Source: Thermohalobaculum sp039033215 (GTDB lineage: Bacteria; Pseudomonadota; Alphaproteobacteria; Rhodobacterales; Rhodobacteraceae). From it: a DNA stretch of 64,000 nt. A program made the position numbers and the translations under genes. The stretch covers positions 1 through 64,000 of the forward strand of contig JBCCDA010000003.1 in NCBI GenBank assembly GCA_039033215.1, given 5' to 3'. Below are positions 33,871-42,856 of the stretch, one piece after another. Within the stretch, counting starts at the first letter, position 1. Every line of letters starts with the position of its first letter. Below the pieces are notes generated by a model. The model was not told where the DNA came from. It saw only the letters and a program-made list of their open reading frames with translations, and made no database searches.

Positions 33871-34395
33871 ATGAGAAAGCAAGCAAGCGCACGGTCCATG
33901 ACCCGGCGCGACCTGCTGGCGTCAGGCACCATCTTCGGTACTGCGCTGGTGGTCGGCCAGGGTTTCGTGATGCACGCCAGCGAGGCCTGGGCGGCCGAGG
34001 TCACGCACCTTCAGCCCAAGACTTTCGCGTCGCTGGTGCAGATGGCGCGCGACATCTACCCCCATGACCACCTGGCGGACAACTACTACGCGACCGCCGT
34101 CAAGGGCCACGATACCGAGGATACCGTGGCAATGATCGAGGAGGGTATCGCCTCGCTCGACGCCCTCGCGGTTGATGCCGGAAACCCCAGCTATGTCGAG
34201 ACCGGTTGGGAAGCCGACCGCGTCGCGCTTCTTCGCCAGATCGAGGCGACCCCGTTCTTCCAGGCCGTCCGCGGCGGGCTGGTTGTGGGTCTCTACAACC
34301 AGCCGGATGTCTGGGACCACTTCGGATACGAGGGCGAGTCCTACTCCAAGGGCGGCTACATCGACCGCGGCTTCGACGACATCAACTGGATCTGA
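33871..34395 (+). CDS. Tat-exported gluconate 2-dehydrogenase subunit 3-like protein
   Basis: A 174-residue protein with a twin-arginine signal (SMTRRDLLASGTIF, residues 9-22, cleavage near AWA). The mature part (LQPKTFASLVQMARDIYPHD, then a C-terminal tryptophan-rich end) fits the Gluconate_2-dh3 family, the small chaperone-like subunit that carries a GMC dehydrogenase through the Tat pathway. AGGGAGGAAACG precedes the ATG. The catalytic partner follows 13 bases later. Confidence 0.85.
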   Translation: MRKQASARSMTRRDLLASGTIFGTALVVGQGFVMHASEAWAAEVTHLQPKTFASLVQMARDIYPHDHLADNYYATAVKGHDTEDTVAMIEEGIASLDALAVDAGNPSYVETGWEADRVALLRQIEATPFFQAVRGGLVVGLYNQPDVWDHFGYEGESYSKGGYIDRGFDDINWI

Positions 34396-34408
34396 GGGGG
34401 ACGGACAA

Positions 34409-35980
34409 ATGGCTGCACCATATGATCTGGACGACGACGGCGTTGTCGTCATCATCGGCACCGGCGCGGGCGGCGGCGTGCTCGCCAACGAGCTGGCGCA
34501 AAAGGGCATTGACGTTGTCTCGCTGGAAGCGGGCGCGCGTCACAACCCGGAAGACTTCATCAACGACGAGTGGTCGTCCTTCAGCCAGTTGGCCTGGCTG
34601 GATACCCGGACGACGTCGGGGTCCTGGCGCGTCGCCAAGGATTTCTCTGGTCTGCCTGCGTGGATCGTGAAGTCGGTGGGCGGGACGACCCAACACTGGG
34701 CCGGCGCCTCGTTGCGTTTCCAGGACCATGAGTTCCGCATCGCGACCGAGTATGGCGACGTGCCCGGCGCGAACCTTCTGGACTGGCCGATCGGGCTGGC
34801 GGACCTCGAGCCCTACTACGAGAAGGCCGAGAAGAAGTTGGGCGTCACTCAGACCCACGGGATGCCTGCGCTGCCGGGCAACAACAACTACAAGGTCTTC
34901 GAGGCCGGTGCGAAAGCGATAGGCTACAAGAACGTCCACACGGGGCGCATGGCCATCAACTCGAAGGACTCGGAAGGCCGTCCCGCTTGCCAGCAGACAG
35001 GGTTCTGCTTCCAGGGTTGCAAATGGGGCGCCAAGTGGTCCGCGGGCTATGTCGACATCCCCCAGGGCGAAGCGACCGGCAAGCTGGAGGTTCGCGAGCA
35101 ATGCATGGCCTTGCAGGTGCAGCACGACGCGAACGGCAAGGTCACCGGGGTGCTATACGCCGACCCGGACGGCAACCAGCAGTTCCAGAAGGCAAGGGTC
35201 GTGTGCGTTGCAGGCAACTCGTTCGAAAGCCCGCGGCTGCTGCTGAACTCGGCCTCGTCGATGTTCCCTGACGGGATGGCGAACTCCTCGGGTCAGGTCG
35301 GCAAGAACTACATGCGGCACATGACGGGATCGGTGTACGCGGTGTTCGACAAGCCGGTTCGCATGTGGCGCGGAACCACCATGGCGGGGATCATCACCGA
35401 CGAGTCCCGTCACGATCCCTCGCGCGGGTTCGTGGGCGGCTACGAACTGGAAACCCTATCGATTGGCCTGCCCTTCATGGCAGCGTTCCTCAATCCGGGA
35501 GCCTGGGGCCGGGAGTTCACGGCAGCTATGGATGGCTACGAGAACATGGCCGGCATGTGGATCGTCGGCGAGGACATGCCACAAGAGACGAACCGCGTCA
35601 CGCTGCACCCCGACGTCAAAGATCAGCACGGGCTGCCGGTGCCAAACGTCCACTTCGACGACCACCCGAACGACATCGCCATGCGCAACCACGCCTACAA
35701 GCAGGGCATGGCACTGTACGATGCGGTCGGGGCGACGCAGACCTACCCGACGCCGCCCTATCCCTCGACGCATAACCTGGGCACCAATCGGATGTCCGAG
35801 CGCGCGAGCGACGGGGTCGTCAACAAGTGGGGCCAGACACACGACATTGCGAACCTGTTTGTGTCGGATGGCTCTCAGTTCACCACCGGTGCGGCGGAGA
35901 ACCCGACGCTGACGATCGTGACACTCGCCATTCGTCAGGCGGACTACATCGCAGAGCAGATGTCCGGCGGGACGCTCTAG
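34409..35980 (+). CDS. GMC-family FAD oxidoreductase, periplasmic dehydrogenase type
   Basis: A 523-residue flavoprotein. The FAD Rossmann motif is GTGAGGG at about residues 16-22, the second GMC signature lies near GNSFESPRLLLNSAS, and the C-terminal HNLGTNRMSE is followed by DGSQFTTGAAENPTLTI. The cysteine-containing segment CQQTGFCFQGCKWGAK is typical of gluconate/2-ketogluconate dehydrogenase relatives. It has no signal of its own and is probably exported bound to the Tat-targeted subunit 3. A cytochrome c subunit, usual third partner, is missing, so the electron acceptor is unknown. ATG 34409 follows GAGGGGGACGG. Confidence 0.9.
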   Translation: MAAPYDLDDDGVVVIIGTGAGGGVLANELAQKGIDVVSLEAGARHNPEDFINDEWSSFSQLAWLDTRTTSGSWRVAKDFSGLPAWIVKSVGGTTQHWAGASLRFQDHEFRIATEYGDVPGANLLDWPIGLADLEPYYEKAEKKLGVTQTHGMPALPGNNNYKVFEAGAKAIGYKNVHTGRMAINSKDSEGRPACQQTGFCFQGCKWGAKWSAGYVDIPQGEATGKLEVREQCMALQVQHDANGKVTGVLYADPDGNQQFQKARVVCVAGNSFESPRLLLNSASSMFPDGMANSSGQVGKNYMRHMTGSVYAVFDKPVRMWRGTTMAGIITDESRHDPSRGFVGGYELETLSIGLPFMAAFLNPGAWGREFTAAMDGYENMAGMWIVGEDMPQETNRVTLHPDVKDQHGLPVPNVHFDDHPNDIAMRNHAYKQGMALYDAVGATQTYPTPPYPSTHNLGTNRMSERASDGVVNKWGQTHDIANLFVSDGSQFTTGAAENPTLTIVTLAIRQADYIAEQMSGGTL

Positions 35981-35986
35981 AAGAAC

Positions 35987-36018
35987 TTGGCCGGTTCGGC
36001 AGTTTCCGAGCCGGCCAA
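35987..36018 (+). terminator. Long hairpin after the GMC operon
   Basis: TTGGCCGGTTCGG and CCGAGCCGGCCAA form a 13-bp stem with a single G-U pair around the loop CAGTTT. It starts six bases after the GMC stop. No long T-run, but the stem is the strongest in this region. Confidence 0.65.
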
Positions 36019-36603
36019 ACTGACGCTCACGAGGACGTGGATGTTCCAAAAAGGTCGCGTTGTGCGAGTATTGACAGAACGCTCATCGAGGCATCCCGGT
36101 CAGAATCCGAAGTCCTGACTTCCTTACACCGTGGCGTGGTCATGAGATCAGGGGCTGGGGCCTTTAGACCGGTACGTGGCGCAGATTTCTTGAAGATCCT
36201 TTTGTGCGGCTGCCGAGAACTTCCGATTGCTACTGCCAACCCTTGGCAAATTTGCCCTTGATAAAATGGTTAATTTCTCAGCTTGTTGGCGAACATATAA
36301 AATATTTATTCTTTGCAATTTGCGAATTTTCTCTATTATTATTTTTTTGTATTCTCTATTATATCTAATATATTATGAACTCTCTCCCCAATCACACATG
36401 ATTTTTGGTTTTTACTGAGTATTTCAATGGAGTAAATATCTTGCTCCGCGTTGTTGACAGCGCAGCGGGCTTGCTTTTACTTATTGGCTTGGGTGCGGGT
36501 GGGCCCGTGGCGAAGCGTACGAAGTTACTCGCTTCGGGATTGTATGAGTTCCAGCCGCAACAGGGTCGCATCCCTCGATGCCGCCCGATCCAGGAGCCTC
36601 TGA
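36019..36603. other. Gene-free region with AT-rich island
   Basis: No gene is visible. From about 36240 to 36440 the sequence is strikingly AT-rich against a high-GC background, with GGCAAATTTGCC (36245-36256) as a perfect 12-base palindrome and TTCTCTATTAT repeated at 36330 and 36353. It probably holds the promoter of the RTX gene and could be a site for an AT-binding silencer or the edge of transferred DNA. A 63-residue open frame inside it is hydrophobic only because of base composition. Confidence 0.6.
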
Positions 36604-38487
36604 ATGCCTCTTCCCGCCGACGCGCTCGTGCGCGACTTCGACCGTATTGTCTTCCACTTCGACGGCAACAACAACGACCCAGACGACATCGCTGCCATCC
36701 CGGTAGCGGCACTCCTCGCCGATGCTGCAGGCATTGGCGACAAGACGACATTCTTCTATGGGAACAACTTGTCCGAACCGAATGCAGGCGCTGGGCGACT
36801 TGCCGCTATGGACGCAAGTGGATCCTTCGCTCAGGGGCTCGGGATCGAGTCCAACGATTACCAGGACGGCATTGCCAACACGACCGCCAAGTTGATCGCG
36901 CTGCTCGAGAGCGGCGATCGCGTCCTCATGATCGAAGGCGGCCCGATGGAGGCGGCCTATCGGGCGTTGGAGAGCATTGACCCCGATCTCCACGAGAACA
37001 TCACCTTGCTGAGCCACTCGTCCTGGAACGAGAACCGCTCGGTCAAGACCCGCGACACGGACGGGGTCGATGACGGTGTTATCCAGGCGCGAACCTGGGC
37101 TGACCTGAAGGAAGATTTTCCGGACCTGACCTTCATCGACATCCGTGACCAGAACGACGGCAACAACAACAACAAGGGCTTCAACAACTCCGGCTGGACT
37201 TGGATGGACGATGTCTCAGATCCGGTGATCCAGGAGGCGCGCCTCGCGATGGAGGCCGCAGGCAACACCAAGAAGAACGACCCCTCCGATGCGGGTATGC
37301 TGTTCTACGCGTTGACCGGCGAGGACGCGGGGACACCGGAGGATGCGCTGGCGTTCCTGGCTGAGAGCGGCCTTTATGACCTGGGTCCGACGGACGGGCC
37401 CGGCGATGGCCCGGATCCCGACCCGACGCCGGTTGAGGCCGCGTTATGGCTCATCGACCCCGTCACGGATACCCGGATCCGTCAGTTGACCGACGGCGAC
37501 AGCATCGACCCTGCAACGCTCTCGGACGGCACCTTCTCGGTGGAAGCGGTACCGCCAGCAGGTCTCACCACAAACAGTGCTGTCTTCAGCCTCGACGGCC
37601 AGGTCGTGAGCACCGAAAACGTGCAGCCCTATGCGCTTTTTGGCGACCAGTCTGGCAACTTCGCTGGGGAAGATCTGCTGGACACGCTGGGTTCCGGGCC
37701 GGTCGTACTGAGTGTCACCTTCTACAGCGGTGCAAACGGCAGCGGGACGGCGAGCGTCTCGACAATCTCCGTTTCTGCCGCCCCGGAGACACCACCGCTC
37801 GCCGGCGATAATGATCTGTCCGGTGGGACCGGCGACGATCTGATACGGGGCGACACTGGCAACGACACGCTCAGCGGCAATGAGGGCAAAGATCGTCTCT
37901 TTGGCGATGAAGACGAAGACCAGATCTTCGGCGGGGCCGGCAATGACCGCATCTTCGGCGGTGACGACAACGACACGATCGAGGGCGGTACAGGTGACGA
38001 CGAACTCTTCGGCAACTTTGGTGCTGACCTGATCTACGGCGGCGACGATGACGACCTGATCGCGGGCAACGCGGGCGCGGATGTGCTCTTCGGCGGCGAC
38101 GGCGAGGACACGATCAACGGAAACGAGTTCGCTGACGTTCTCTACGGGGGTGCCAATCAGGATACGCTGAACGGCGGCTCGGGCCTGGATGCGCTCTTTG
38201 GCGGAGGCGGGGCGGACGTCCTGAACGGCGGCGCAAGCTCCGACCAGCTCACCGGCGGTGGAGGCGGCGACACCTTCGAGTTCACCGTCACTGGCGGGAT
38301 CGACCGGATCACCGACTGGCAGGACGGGGTCGATCAGGTCGACTTCACCGCGGACGGGCTCGACTTTGGCGACTTCGCGGTGTCCGAGTTCGGCGACGGC
38401 GCAGGCGCCAAGATCATCGGCGGCGGCTACATCGTCTTCTTCGAGGGCGTGCCCACGGCGGATATCGACGCCAGCGACTTCCTCTGA
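36604..38487 (+). CDS. RTX calcium-binding secreted protein with nucleoside-hydrolase-like N-terminal domain
   Basis: A 627-residue acidic protein with no N-terminal signal peptide, as expected for type I secretion. Residues ~1-265 contain FHFDGNNNDPDDIAAIPVAA, an Asp-rich motif like the calcium site of nucleoside hydrolases, with later MIEGGPMEAAYRAL and NDPSDAGMLFYALTG; enzyme identity is inference. Residues ~400-560 hold roughly 17 glycine-aspartate nonapeptides (GGTGDDLIR type) that bind calcium outside the cell. The end, DTFEFTVTGGIDRITDWQDG, is the usual C-terminal secretion region. No type I secretion ATPase or outer channel gene is adjacent. The AT-rich upstream region suggests separate acquisition or special regulation. 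Confidence 0.85.
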   Translation: MPLPADALVRDFDRIVFHFDGNNNDPDDIAAIPVAALLADAAGIGDKTTFFYGNNLSEPNAGAGRLAAMDASGSFAQGLGIESNDYQDGIANTTAKLIALLESGDRVLMIEGGPMEAAYRALESIDPDLHENITLLSHSSWNENRSVKTRDTDGVDDGVIQARTWADLKEDFPDLTFIDIRDQNDGNNNNKGFNNSGWTWMDDVSDPVIQEARLAMEAAGNTKKNDPSDAGMLFYALTGEDAGTPEDALAFLAESGLYDLGPTDGPGDGPDPDPTPVEAALWLIDPVTDTRIRQLTDGDSIDPATLSDGTFSVEAVPPAGLTTNSAVFSLDGQVVSTENVQPYALFGDQSGNFAGEDLLDTLGSGPVVLSVTFYSGANGSGTASVSTISVSAAPETPPLAGDNDLSGGTGDDLIRGDTGNDTLSGNEGKDRLFGDEDEDQIFGGAGNDRIFGGDDNDTIEGGTGDDELFGNFGADLIYGGDDDDLIAGNAGADVLFGGDGEDTINGNEFADVLYGGANQDTLNGGSGLDALFGGGGADVLNGGASSDQLTGGGGGDTFEFTVTGGIDRITDWQDGVDQVDFTADGLDFGDFAVSEFGDGAGAKIIGGGYIVFFEGVPTADIDASDFL

Positions 38488-38509
38488 CAACTCCCGTCAG
38501 ACGACACCA

Positions 38510-38535
38510 GCGCGCCCTAGTCAATCGGGGCGCGC
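38510..38535 (+). terminator. Hairpin after the RTX gene
   Basis: GCGCGCCC and GGGCGCGC form a perfect eight-bp stem around a ten-base loop, 23 bases after the RTX stop. It is followed by GTTCTCATTTTC, a weak U-rich tail. Confidence 0.6.
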
Positions 38536-38695
38536 GTTCTCATTTTCGGAACCTCTGCCTGACGGCGCAAGAGGTGCTGGTTGTACGAAAACGCACGTTC
38601 TAGACCGCTGCCGGCCAACGCCAGGTTAGTCCACGCAGACCTGTGCCCGGAGCCATCTCGGTGACGGCCGTGTAGAAACCGCTCCCCAGATTGCG

Positions 38696-38713
38696 GTTTC
38701 ACATCAATGTCAC
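38696..38713 (+). promoter_or_regulatory. Candidate Pho box upstream of phnC
   Basis: GTTTCAC-ATCA-ATGTCAC has the arrangement of a PhoB site: two seven-base direct repeats four bases apart. A further CTGTCAC stands at 38729, in phase at 33 bases from the first unit. It lies 65-82 bases before the phnC start, where phosphate-starvation activation would act. No promoter search was possible, so this rests on pattern and context. Confidence 0.45.
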
Positions 38714-38777
38714 GTCCTTCGAAAACTACTGTCACACAATCGCAATACCGGTCGGGTGAGGTTGTGGGAGACCGGTA

Positions 38778-39587
38778 GTGCTTAAAGCCATCGGCCTGAA
38801 TAAGAAATTCGGCGCCTTGACAGCCGTCGATGATGCGAGTTTTTCGGTCGATCAGGCTCAGATGATCGGGATCATCGGGAGCTCTGGCGCCGGCAAGTCG
38901 ACGCTCCTGCGCATGATCAACCGGCTCACGAACGCCACTGCCGGACAGATGCTCTACGATGGCAAAGACATCCTCGCGCTCCGGGGATCTGCCATGCGGT
39001 CGTGGCAGGCGAACTGCGCCATGATCTTCCAGCAGTTCAATCTGGTTCCCCGTCTCGATGTTGTCTCGAACGTGCTGCATGGCACGCTGAACAGGCGATC
39101 GACGCTGGCGACGATGTTCTCGCTGTTTCCAACGGCAGACATCCACCGCGCGATGGAAATTCTGGAGCGTCTGGAAATAGCCGACCATGCAGCGAAACGG
39201 GCAGAGGCGCTGTCCGGTGGGCAGCAACAGCGCGTGGCGATTGCCCGCGCGCTCATGCAGGATCCCGAGATCGTGCTGGCGGACGAGCCCATCGCTTCGC
39301 TCGACCCAAAGAACGCAGAGCGTGTGATGCAGACCCTGCGGCGTATCCATGAAGAAGACGGCCGACTGATCATCTGCAACCTGCACACGCTCGACACCGC
39401 CCGACGCTACTGCGACCGGGTGATCGGTATGCGGATGGGGCAGATCGTCTTCGACGGCGCCCCGGCCAACCTGACAACCGCCGTCGCGCGCGACATCTAC
39501 GGCGCGGACGACAGCTTCGACGAAGCGGCGACCTCGACCTCGATCGAGACGCTTGATCGCCCCACCAAACTCCAGGCGATTGCCTGA
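38778..39587 (+). CDS. phnC: Phosphonate ABC transporter ATP-binding protein
   Basis: A 269-residue ATPase of the PhnC type. Walker A is GSSGAGKST, the Q-loop is in MIFQQFNLVPRLDV, the signature is LSGGQQQRVAIARALM, and Walker B is VLADEPIASLD. The family-specific insertion LHGTLNRRSTLATMFSLFP (about residues 97-115) is present. GGGAG precedes the GTG start at 38778. First gene of phnC-phnD-phnE1-phnE2-acyltransferase; energises phosphonate or related uptake. Confidence 0.94.
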   Translation: MLKAIGLNKKFGALTAVDDASFSVDQAQMIGIIGSSGAGKSTLLRMINRLTNATAGQMLYDGKDILALRGSAMRSWQANCAMIFQQFNLVPRLDVVSNVLHGTLNRRSTLATMFSLFPTADIHRAMEILERLEIADHAAKRAEALSGGQQQRVAIARALMQDPEIVLADEPIASLDPKNAERVMQTLRRIHEEDGRLIICNLHTLDTARRYCDRVIGMRMGQIVFDGAPANLTTAVARDIYGADDSFDEAATSTSIETLDRPTKLQAIA

Positions 39588-39596
39588 GTTCAACCC

Positions 39597-39618
39597 GCCC
39601 CCGCCGCCGGGCGGGGGC
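39597..39618 (+). promoter_or_regulatory. Strong hairpin between phnC and phnD
   Basis: GCCCCCGCC-GCCG-GGCGGGGGC is a perfect nine-bp stem with a four-base loop. It lies just before the phnD ribosome site, and with the hairpin after phnD it brackets that gene, as expected if the binding-protein message is stabilised or processed separately. Confidence 0.55.
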
Positions 39619-39641
39619 ATCTCACTGACGGGAGAGTGAAG

Positions 39642-40544
39642 ATGAAGAAACTGCTAGCAGCTTTTGCAGCCTCGGCCATGATTGGCGGCGTCGCTGTTGC
39701 CGAAGAGATCACCGAATTCCGCATCGGCATCCTCGGCGGTGAGAACGCCCAGGATCGCCTGAACTCGAACGAGTGTCTGCGCGCCAAGACCGAAGTGCTG
39801 CTGGGCGTGCCGACCAAGCTGTTTGCCCCCGCCGACTACAACGGCGTGATCCAGGGCCTCTTGGGCGGCACGATCGACATGGCCTGGCTTGGTGCATCCG
39901 GCTACGCGAAGGTCTGGCTGACCGAGCCCGAAGCGGTCGAACCCGTGCTGGTCAAGGTCAATGTTGACGGAGGCTACGGCTACTTCTCGGTGGGCTTCGC
40001 GCGCAAGGACGCGGGCATCGCCTCGCTTGACGACATGAAGGACAGGGTCTTTGGCTTCGGCGATCCGAACTCGACCTCGGGCTACCTGATCCCGTCGATC
40101 GAGATCCCCGCACAGGTCAACGCGACGATGAACTCGGGCGATTACTTCGGCGAAGTCAAGTTCACCGGCGGCCACGAGCAGACAATCGTCGCGGTCAACA
40201 ACGGTGACATCGACGCGGGCGTGACCTGGGCCGACGGCCTCGGTGACTGGGAGGACGGTTTCAACTCGGGCGCGCTGCGCAAGGCTGTCGACGCGGGCCT
40301 CGTCGACATGAACGATCTGGTCGAGATCTGGCGCTCGAAGCCGATCCCCGAAGGTCCGGTCGTGCTGCGCAAGTCACTGCCCGACTATACGAAGACGCTG
40401 ATGACGGGCCTGATGGCGTCGCTCAAGTCGATGGACCCGGACTGTGCCTACGGCGTGCTGCAGGGTGATGCGCTTGGCTTCCAGCCGATCACGCACGAAG
40501 CATACGAAGTGATCATCGAAGCGCGCCAGCTGAAGTCCAACTAG
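39642..40544 (+). CDS. phnD: Phosphonate ABC transporter substrate-binding protein
   Basis: A 300-residue periplasmic binding protein with a signal peptide at residues 1-20 (ending GVAVA). LNSNECLRAKTEVLLGVPTKLFAPADYNG and WLGASGYAKV fit PhnD-type receptors, and DPNSTSGYLIPS supplies the Ser-Thr-Ser phosphonate-binding loop. ATG 39642 is chosen with GGGAG upstream; an in-frame GTG at 39636 is less likely. A perfect hairpin with a T-run follows the gene. Confidence 0.94.
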   Translation: MKKLLAAFAASAMIGGVAVAEEITEFRIGILGGENAQDRLNSNECLRAKTEVLLGVPTKLFAPADYNGVIQGLLGGTIDMAWLGASGYAKVWLTEPEAVEPVLVKVNVDGGYGYFSVGFARKDAGIASLDDMKDRVFGFGDPNSTSGYLIPSIEIPAQVNATMNSGDYFGEVKFTGGHEQTIVAVNNGDIDAGVTWADGLGDWEDGFNSGALRKAVDAGLVDMNDLVEIWRSKPIPEGPVVLRKSLPDYTKTLMTGLMASLKSMDPDCAYGVLQGDALGFQPITHEAYEVIIEARQLKSN

Positions 40545-40562
40545 GCGACACCCACGCTACCG

Positions 40563-40593
40563 CGTCCCGGGGACCCGCATCCCGGGACGTTTT
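40563..40593 (+). terminator. Factor-independent terminator/attenuator after phnD
   Basis: CGTCCCGGG and CCCGGGACG form a perfect nine-bp stem around GACCCGCAT, followed directly by TTTT. It is the best-formed intrinsic terminator in the window. Because phnE genes follow on the same strand, it probably lets most transcripts end after phnD and yields excess binding protein. Confidence 0.75.
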
Positions 40594-40634
40594 CGTGCTG
40601 GCTCCGGGCAGCACCCACACAAAAGCTCCCACCC

Positions 40635-41516
40635 ATGCCGAGGTGCACTTTGGCCGAGACGATTTCAGGCCCGACACGAGTCCGAGAGCTGCAGAACGAC
40701 TACACCGCCATGGTGCAACGCCGGCGGTTCTACACCTTCGTCCTGCTTCTGGTCTTCGTGGTCATGATGGTCGCGGGGTTTCGTACCGCCGACTCGCGCA
40801 ACGCCGGCGGGTTCTGGGACGGGATCACCAACGTTTTCGACTTCCCCGCCGAGGTACTGGACGAGGCATGGGAGAAGGCCGCTGGCCTGCCCGGGCAGTT
40901 GGTGCACTTTCTCCCCTCGTTGGTCGAGACACTCAATATCGCCGCCGCCGCAACGCTTTGCGGTGCGATCCTGGGGATAGTTCTGTCTCTGTTGTCCACG
41001 CGCGGGCTTGCGCGCTGGCCTCGCGTGATCGGGCTCTTCCGGCGAATGATGGATATCATGCGCGCCATGCCCGAGATCGTCATCGCGCTGGTTCTGATTT
41101 TCATCCTGGGCGGTGGGCCGGTGCCGGCCATGATCGCGATCGCGCTGCACACCGCAGGCGCCCTTGGAAAGCTGTTCTCGGAGGTCAACGAGAACGCCGA
41201 CCTGAAACCGGTCGAGGGCCTCGCTTCGGTCGGCGCGACATGGGGGCAGCGGATGTACCTTGGCGTGATCCCCCAGGTAGCCCCGAACTACTTCAGCTAC
41301 GCGCTGCTGCGGTTCGAGATCAACATCCGTGCCTCGGCGATCCTCGGTTTCGTCGGCTCGGGCGGGATCGGCTATGATCTTCGCAACGCCATGTCCTGGG
41401 GCAAGGGGCGCTACGACGAGGCGCTCGCGATCTTCATCCTGCTCTTCCTGACGATCGTCGTCGTCGACCAGATCTCCGGTTTTGTACGCCAGCGTCTGGT
41501 GGAGGGACGGCAATGA
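40635..41516 (+). CDS. phnE: Phosphonate ABC transporter permease
   Basis: A 293-residue permease with about six hydrophobic segments. The EAA loop is visible in PVEGLASVGATWGQRMYLGVIPQ. ATG 40635 is taken as start; an in-frame TTG at 40650 could also serve. It overlaps the second permease gene by four bases (ATGA), and the two probably form a heterodimeric channel. Confidence 0.92.
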   Translation: MPRCTLAETISGPTRVRELQNDYTAMVQRRRFYTFVLLLVFVVMMVAGFRTADSRNAGGFWDGITNVFDFPAEVLDEAWEKAAGLPGQLVHFLPSLVETLNIAAAATLCGAILGIVLSLLSTRGLARWPRVIGLFRRMMDIMRAMPEIVIALVLIFILGGGPVPAMIAIALHTAGALGKLFSEVNENADLKPVEGLASVGATWGQRMYLGVIPQVAPNYFSYALLRFEINIRASAILGFVGSGGIGYDLRNAMSWGKGRYDEALAIFILLFLTIVVVDQISGFVRQRLVEGRQ

Positions 41517-42850
41517 GCGACACGACCGTGACAGGCCCGGCCAAAGTCGCTGCAATCAAGGCGAACTTCGCGCGCAAGCGACTGTTCGCCTTCGGCGTCC
41601 CCGCCCTGATCCTTGCGTACTTCATCTACATCTTCTTTGCCTTCGATGTGCCCGGTCTCTACGAGCGTGCGAAGATGGAGAACGCGATCACGCTGGTCGC
41701 GGACAGCTATTCCCACAAGACGCATGTGGCCAAGTCGAACCGGGGCCCGGGCGACTACACCGTCGCGATCGAGGGAGAGCGCAAAGGTACCTATGGTCCC
41801 GATATGGCTCTGCCCGACTGGATCAGCTTCGAGAGCGAGGACGCCCGCGTCGATCTCGAGAACGGCTACAGCATTGCCTGGGAAGGCAAGCTGATGCGCA
41901 TGACCGTGCCAGGTTACGGCGTGATCGAGGCGCTGCCATCGAACCGCGGGATCGAGCTGACCCTGCCAGGCCCCGAACCTGACTGGATCAATGCATCACG
42001 CAACCGCGTCACGATCACCACGCCCAACGGCCGTGTCGCGGTGACCAAGTCGAAGACCGAGGTCTACCGCTACGACTTTGGCTGGGAGCTCTTCTGGTTC
42101 ACGCTCGACAGCCCCTTCTACGGCAAGGGGATCGGCGAGCTGACAGCCCTGGCGTTCTCTGCGGACCGGGTCGAACCCAACCAGTCTAACGCCGCCGCCA
42201 TGTTCGATGACTTCTGGAACAACTCGATGTGGCGCCACCGAGAGGTCGCCTGGGCGATCTTCGAGACGGTGCTGATGGCGTTCCTCGGAACCTTCGGGGC
42301 AGCCATCATCGCCCTGCCCCTGGCTTTCATGGCGGCGCGGAACTTCACCCCGCTTCGGTCTGTGATGTTCGCGTTGCGGCGCCTCTTCGATTTTCTGCGC
42401 GGTGTCGACGGTCTGATCTGGACGATCATCCTCAGCCGTGCCTTCGGACCTGGACCGCTGACTGGCGCCTTGGCGATCCTGCTGACCGATGCGGGCACGT
42501 TCGGCAAACTCTTCTCGGAAGCGTTGGAGAACGTCGACAAGAAGCAGATCGAAGGCGTGCAATCCACGGGCGCGAAGCCCTTGCAGAGATACCGATTTGG
42601 GGTGATCCCGCAAATCACACCCGTGCTGCTGAGCCAGCTTCTCTACTACCTCGAGTCCAACACGCGCTCGGCGACAGTGATCGGCGCAATCGTCGGTGGC
42701 GGCATTGGGCTGATGCTGACCCAGGCGATCATCACCCAGAAGGACTGGGAAGAGGTCACCTATTACATTATCCTGATCGTGCTGATGGTCATGGTGATGG
42801 ACTCGCTCTCTGGCTGGTTGCGCCGCAAGCTGATCAAGGGCGATACCTGA
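41513..42850 (+). CDS. phnE: Phosphonate ABC transporter permease with large periplasmic domain
   Basis: A 445-residue permease, about 150 residues longer than PhnE1. After the first membrane helix (about residues 24-45) comes a roughly 170-residue hydrophilic, beta-rich segment that should lie in the periplasm, then the transport domain with the EAA loop (IEGVQSTGAKPLQRYRFGVIPQ). The added segment could dock the binding protein. Six bases separate it from the acyltransferase gene. Confidence 0.9.
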   Translation: MSDTTVTGPAKVAAIKANFARKRLFAFGVPALILAYFIYIFFAFDVPGLYERAKMENAITLVADSYSHKTHVAKSNRGPGDYTVAIEGERKGTYGPDMALPDWISFESEDARVDLENGYSIAWEGKLMRMTVPGYGVIEALPSNRGIELTLPGPEPDWINASRNRVTITTPNGRVAVTKSKTEVYRYDFGWELFWFTLDSPFYGKGIGELTALAFSADRVEPNQSNAAAMFDDFWNNSMWRHREVAWAIFETVLMAFLGTFGAAIIALPLAFMAARNFTPLRSVMFALRRLFDFLRGVDGLIWTIILSRAFGPGPLTGALAILLTDAGTFGKLFSEALENVDKKQIEGVQSTGAKPLQRYRFGVIPQITPVLLSQLLYYLESNTRSATVIGAIVGGGIGLMLTQAIITQKDWEEVTYYIILIVLMVMVMDSLSGWLRRKLIKGDT

Positions 42851-42856
42851 CAGCCG

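Noticed and set aside
36227..36418. 63-residue hydrophobic open frame inside the AT-rich island
   Set aside because: Hydrophobicity follows from AT-rich codons (Phe, Ile, Leu, Tyr); no ribosome site, so a membrane peptide is not supported.
30652..38487. Type I secretion system made of the HlyD adaptor and the RTX protein
   Set aside because: They are more than 4 kb apart with unrelated operons between, the adaptor lacks the secretion ATPase and outer channel, and its partner gene is a small membrane protein.
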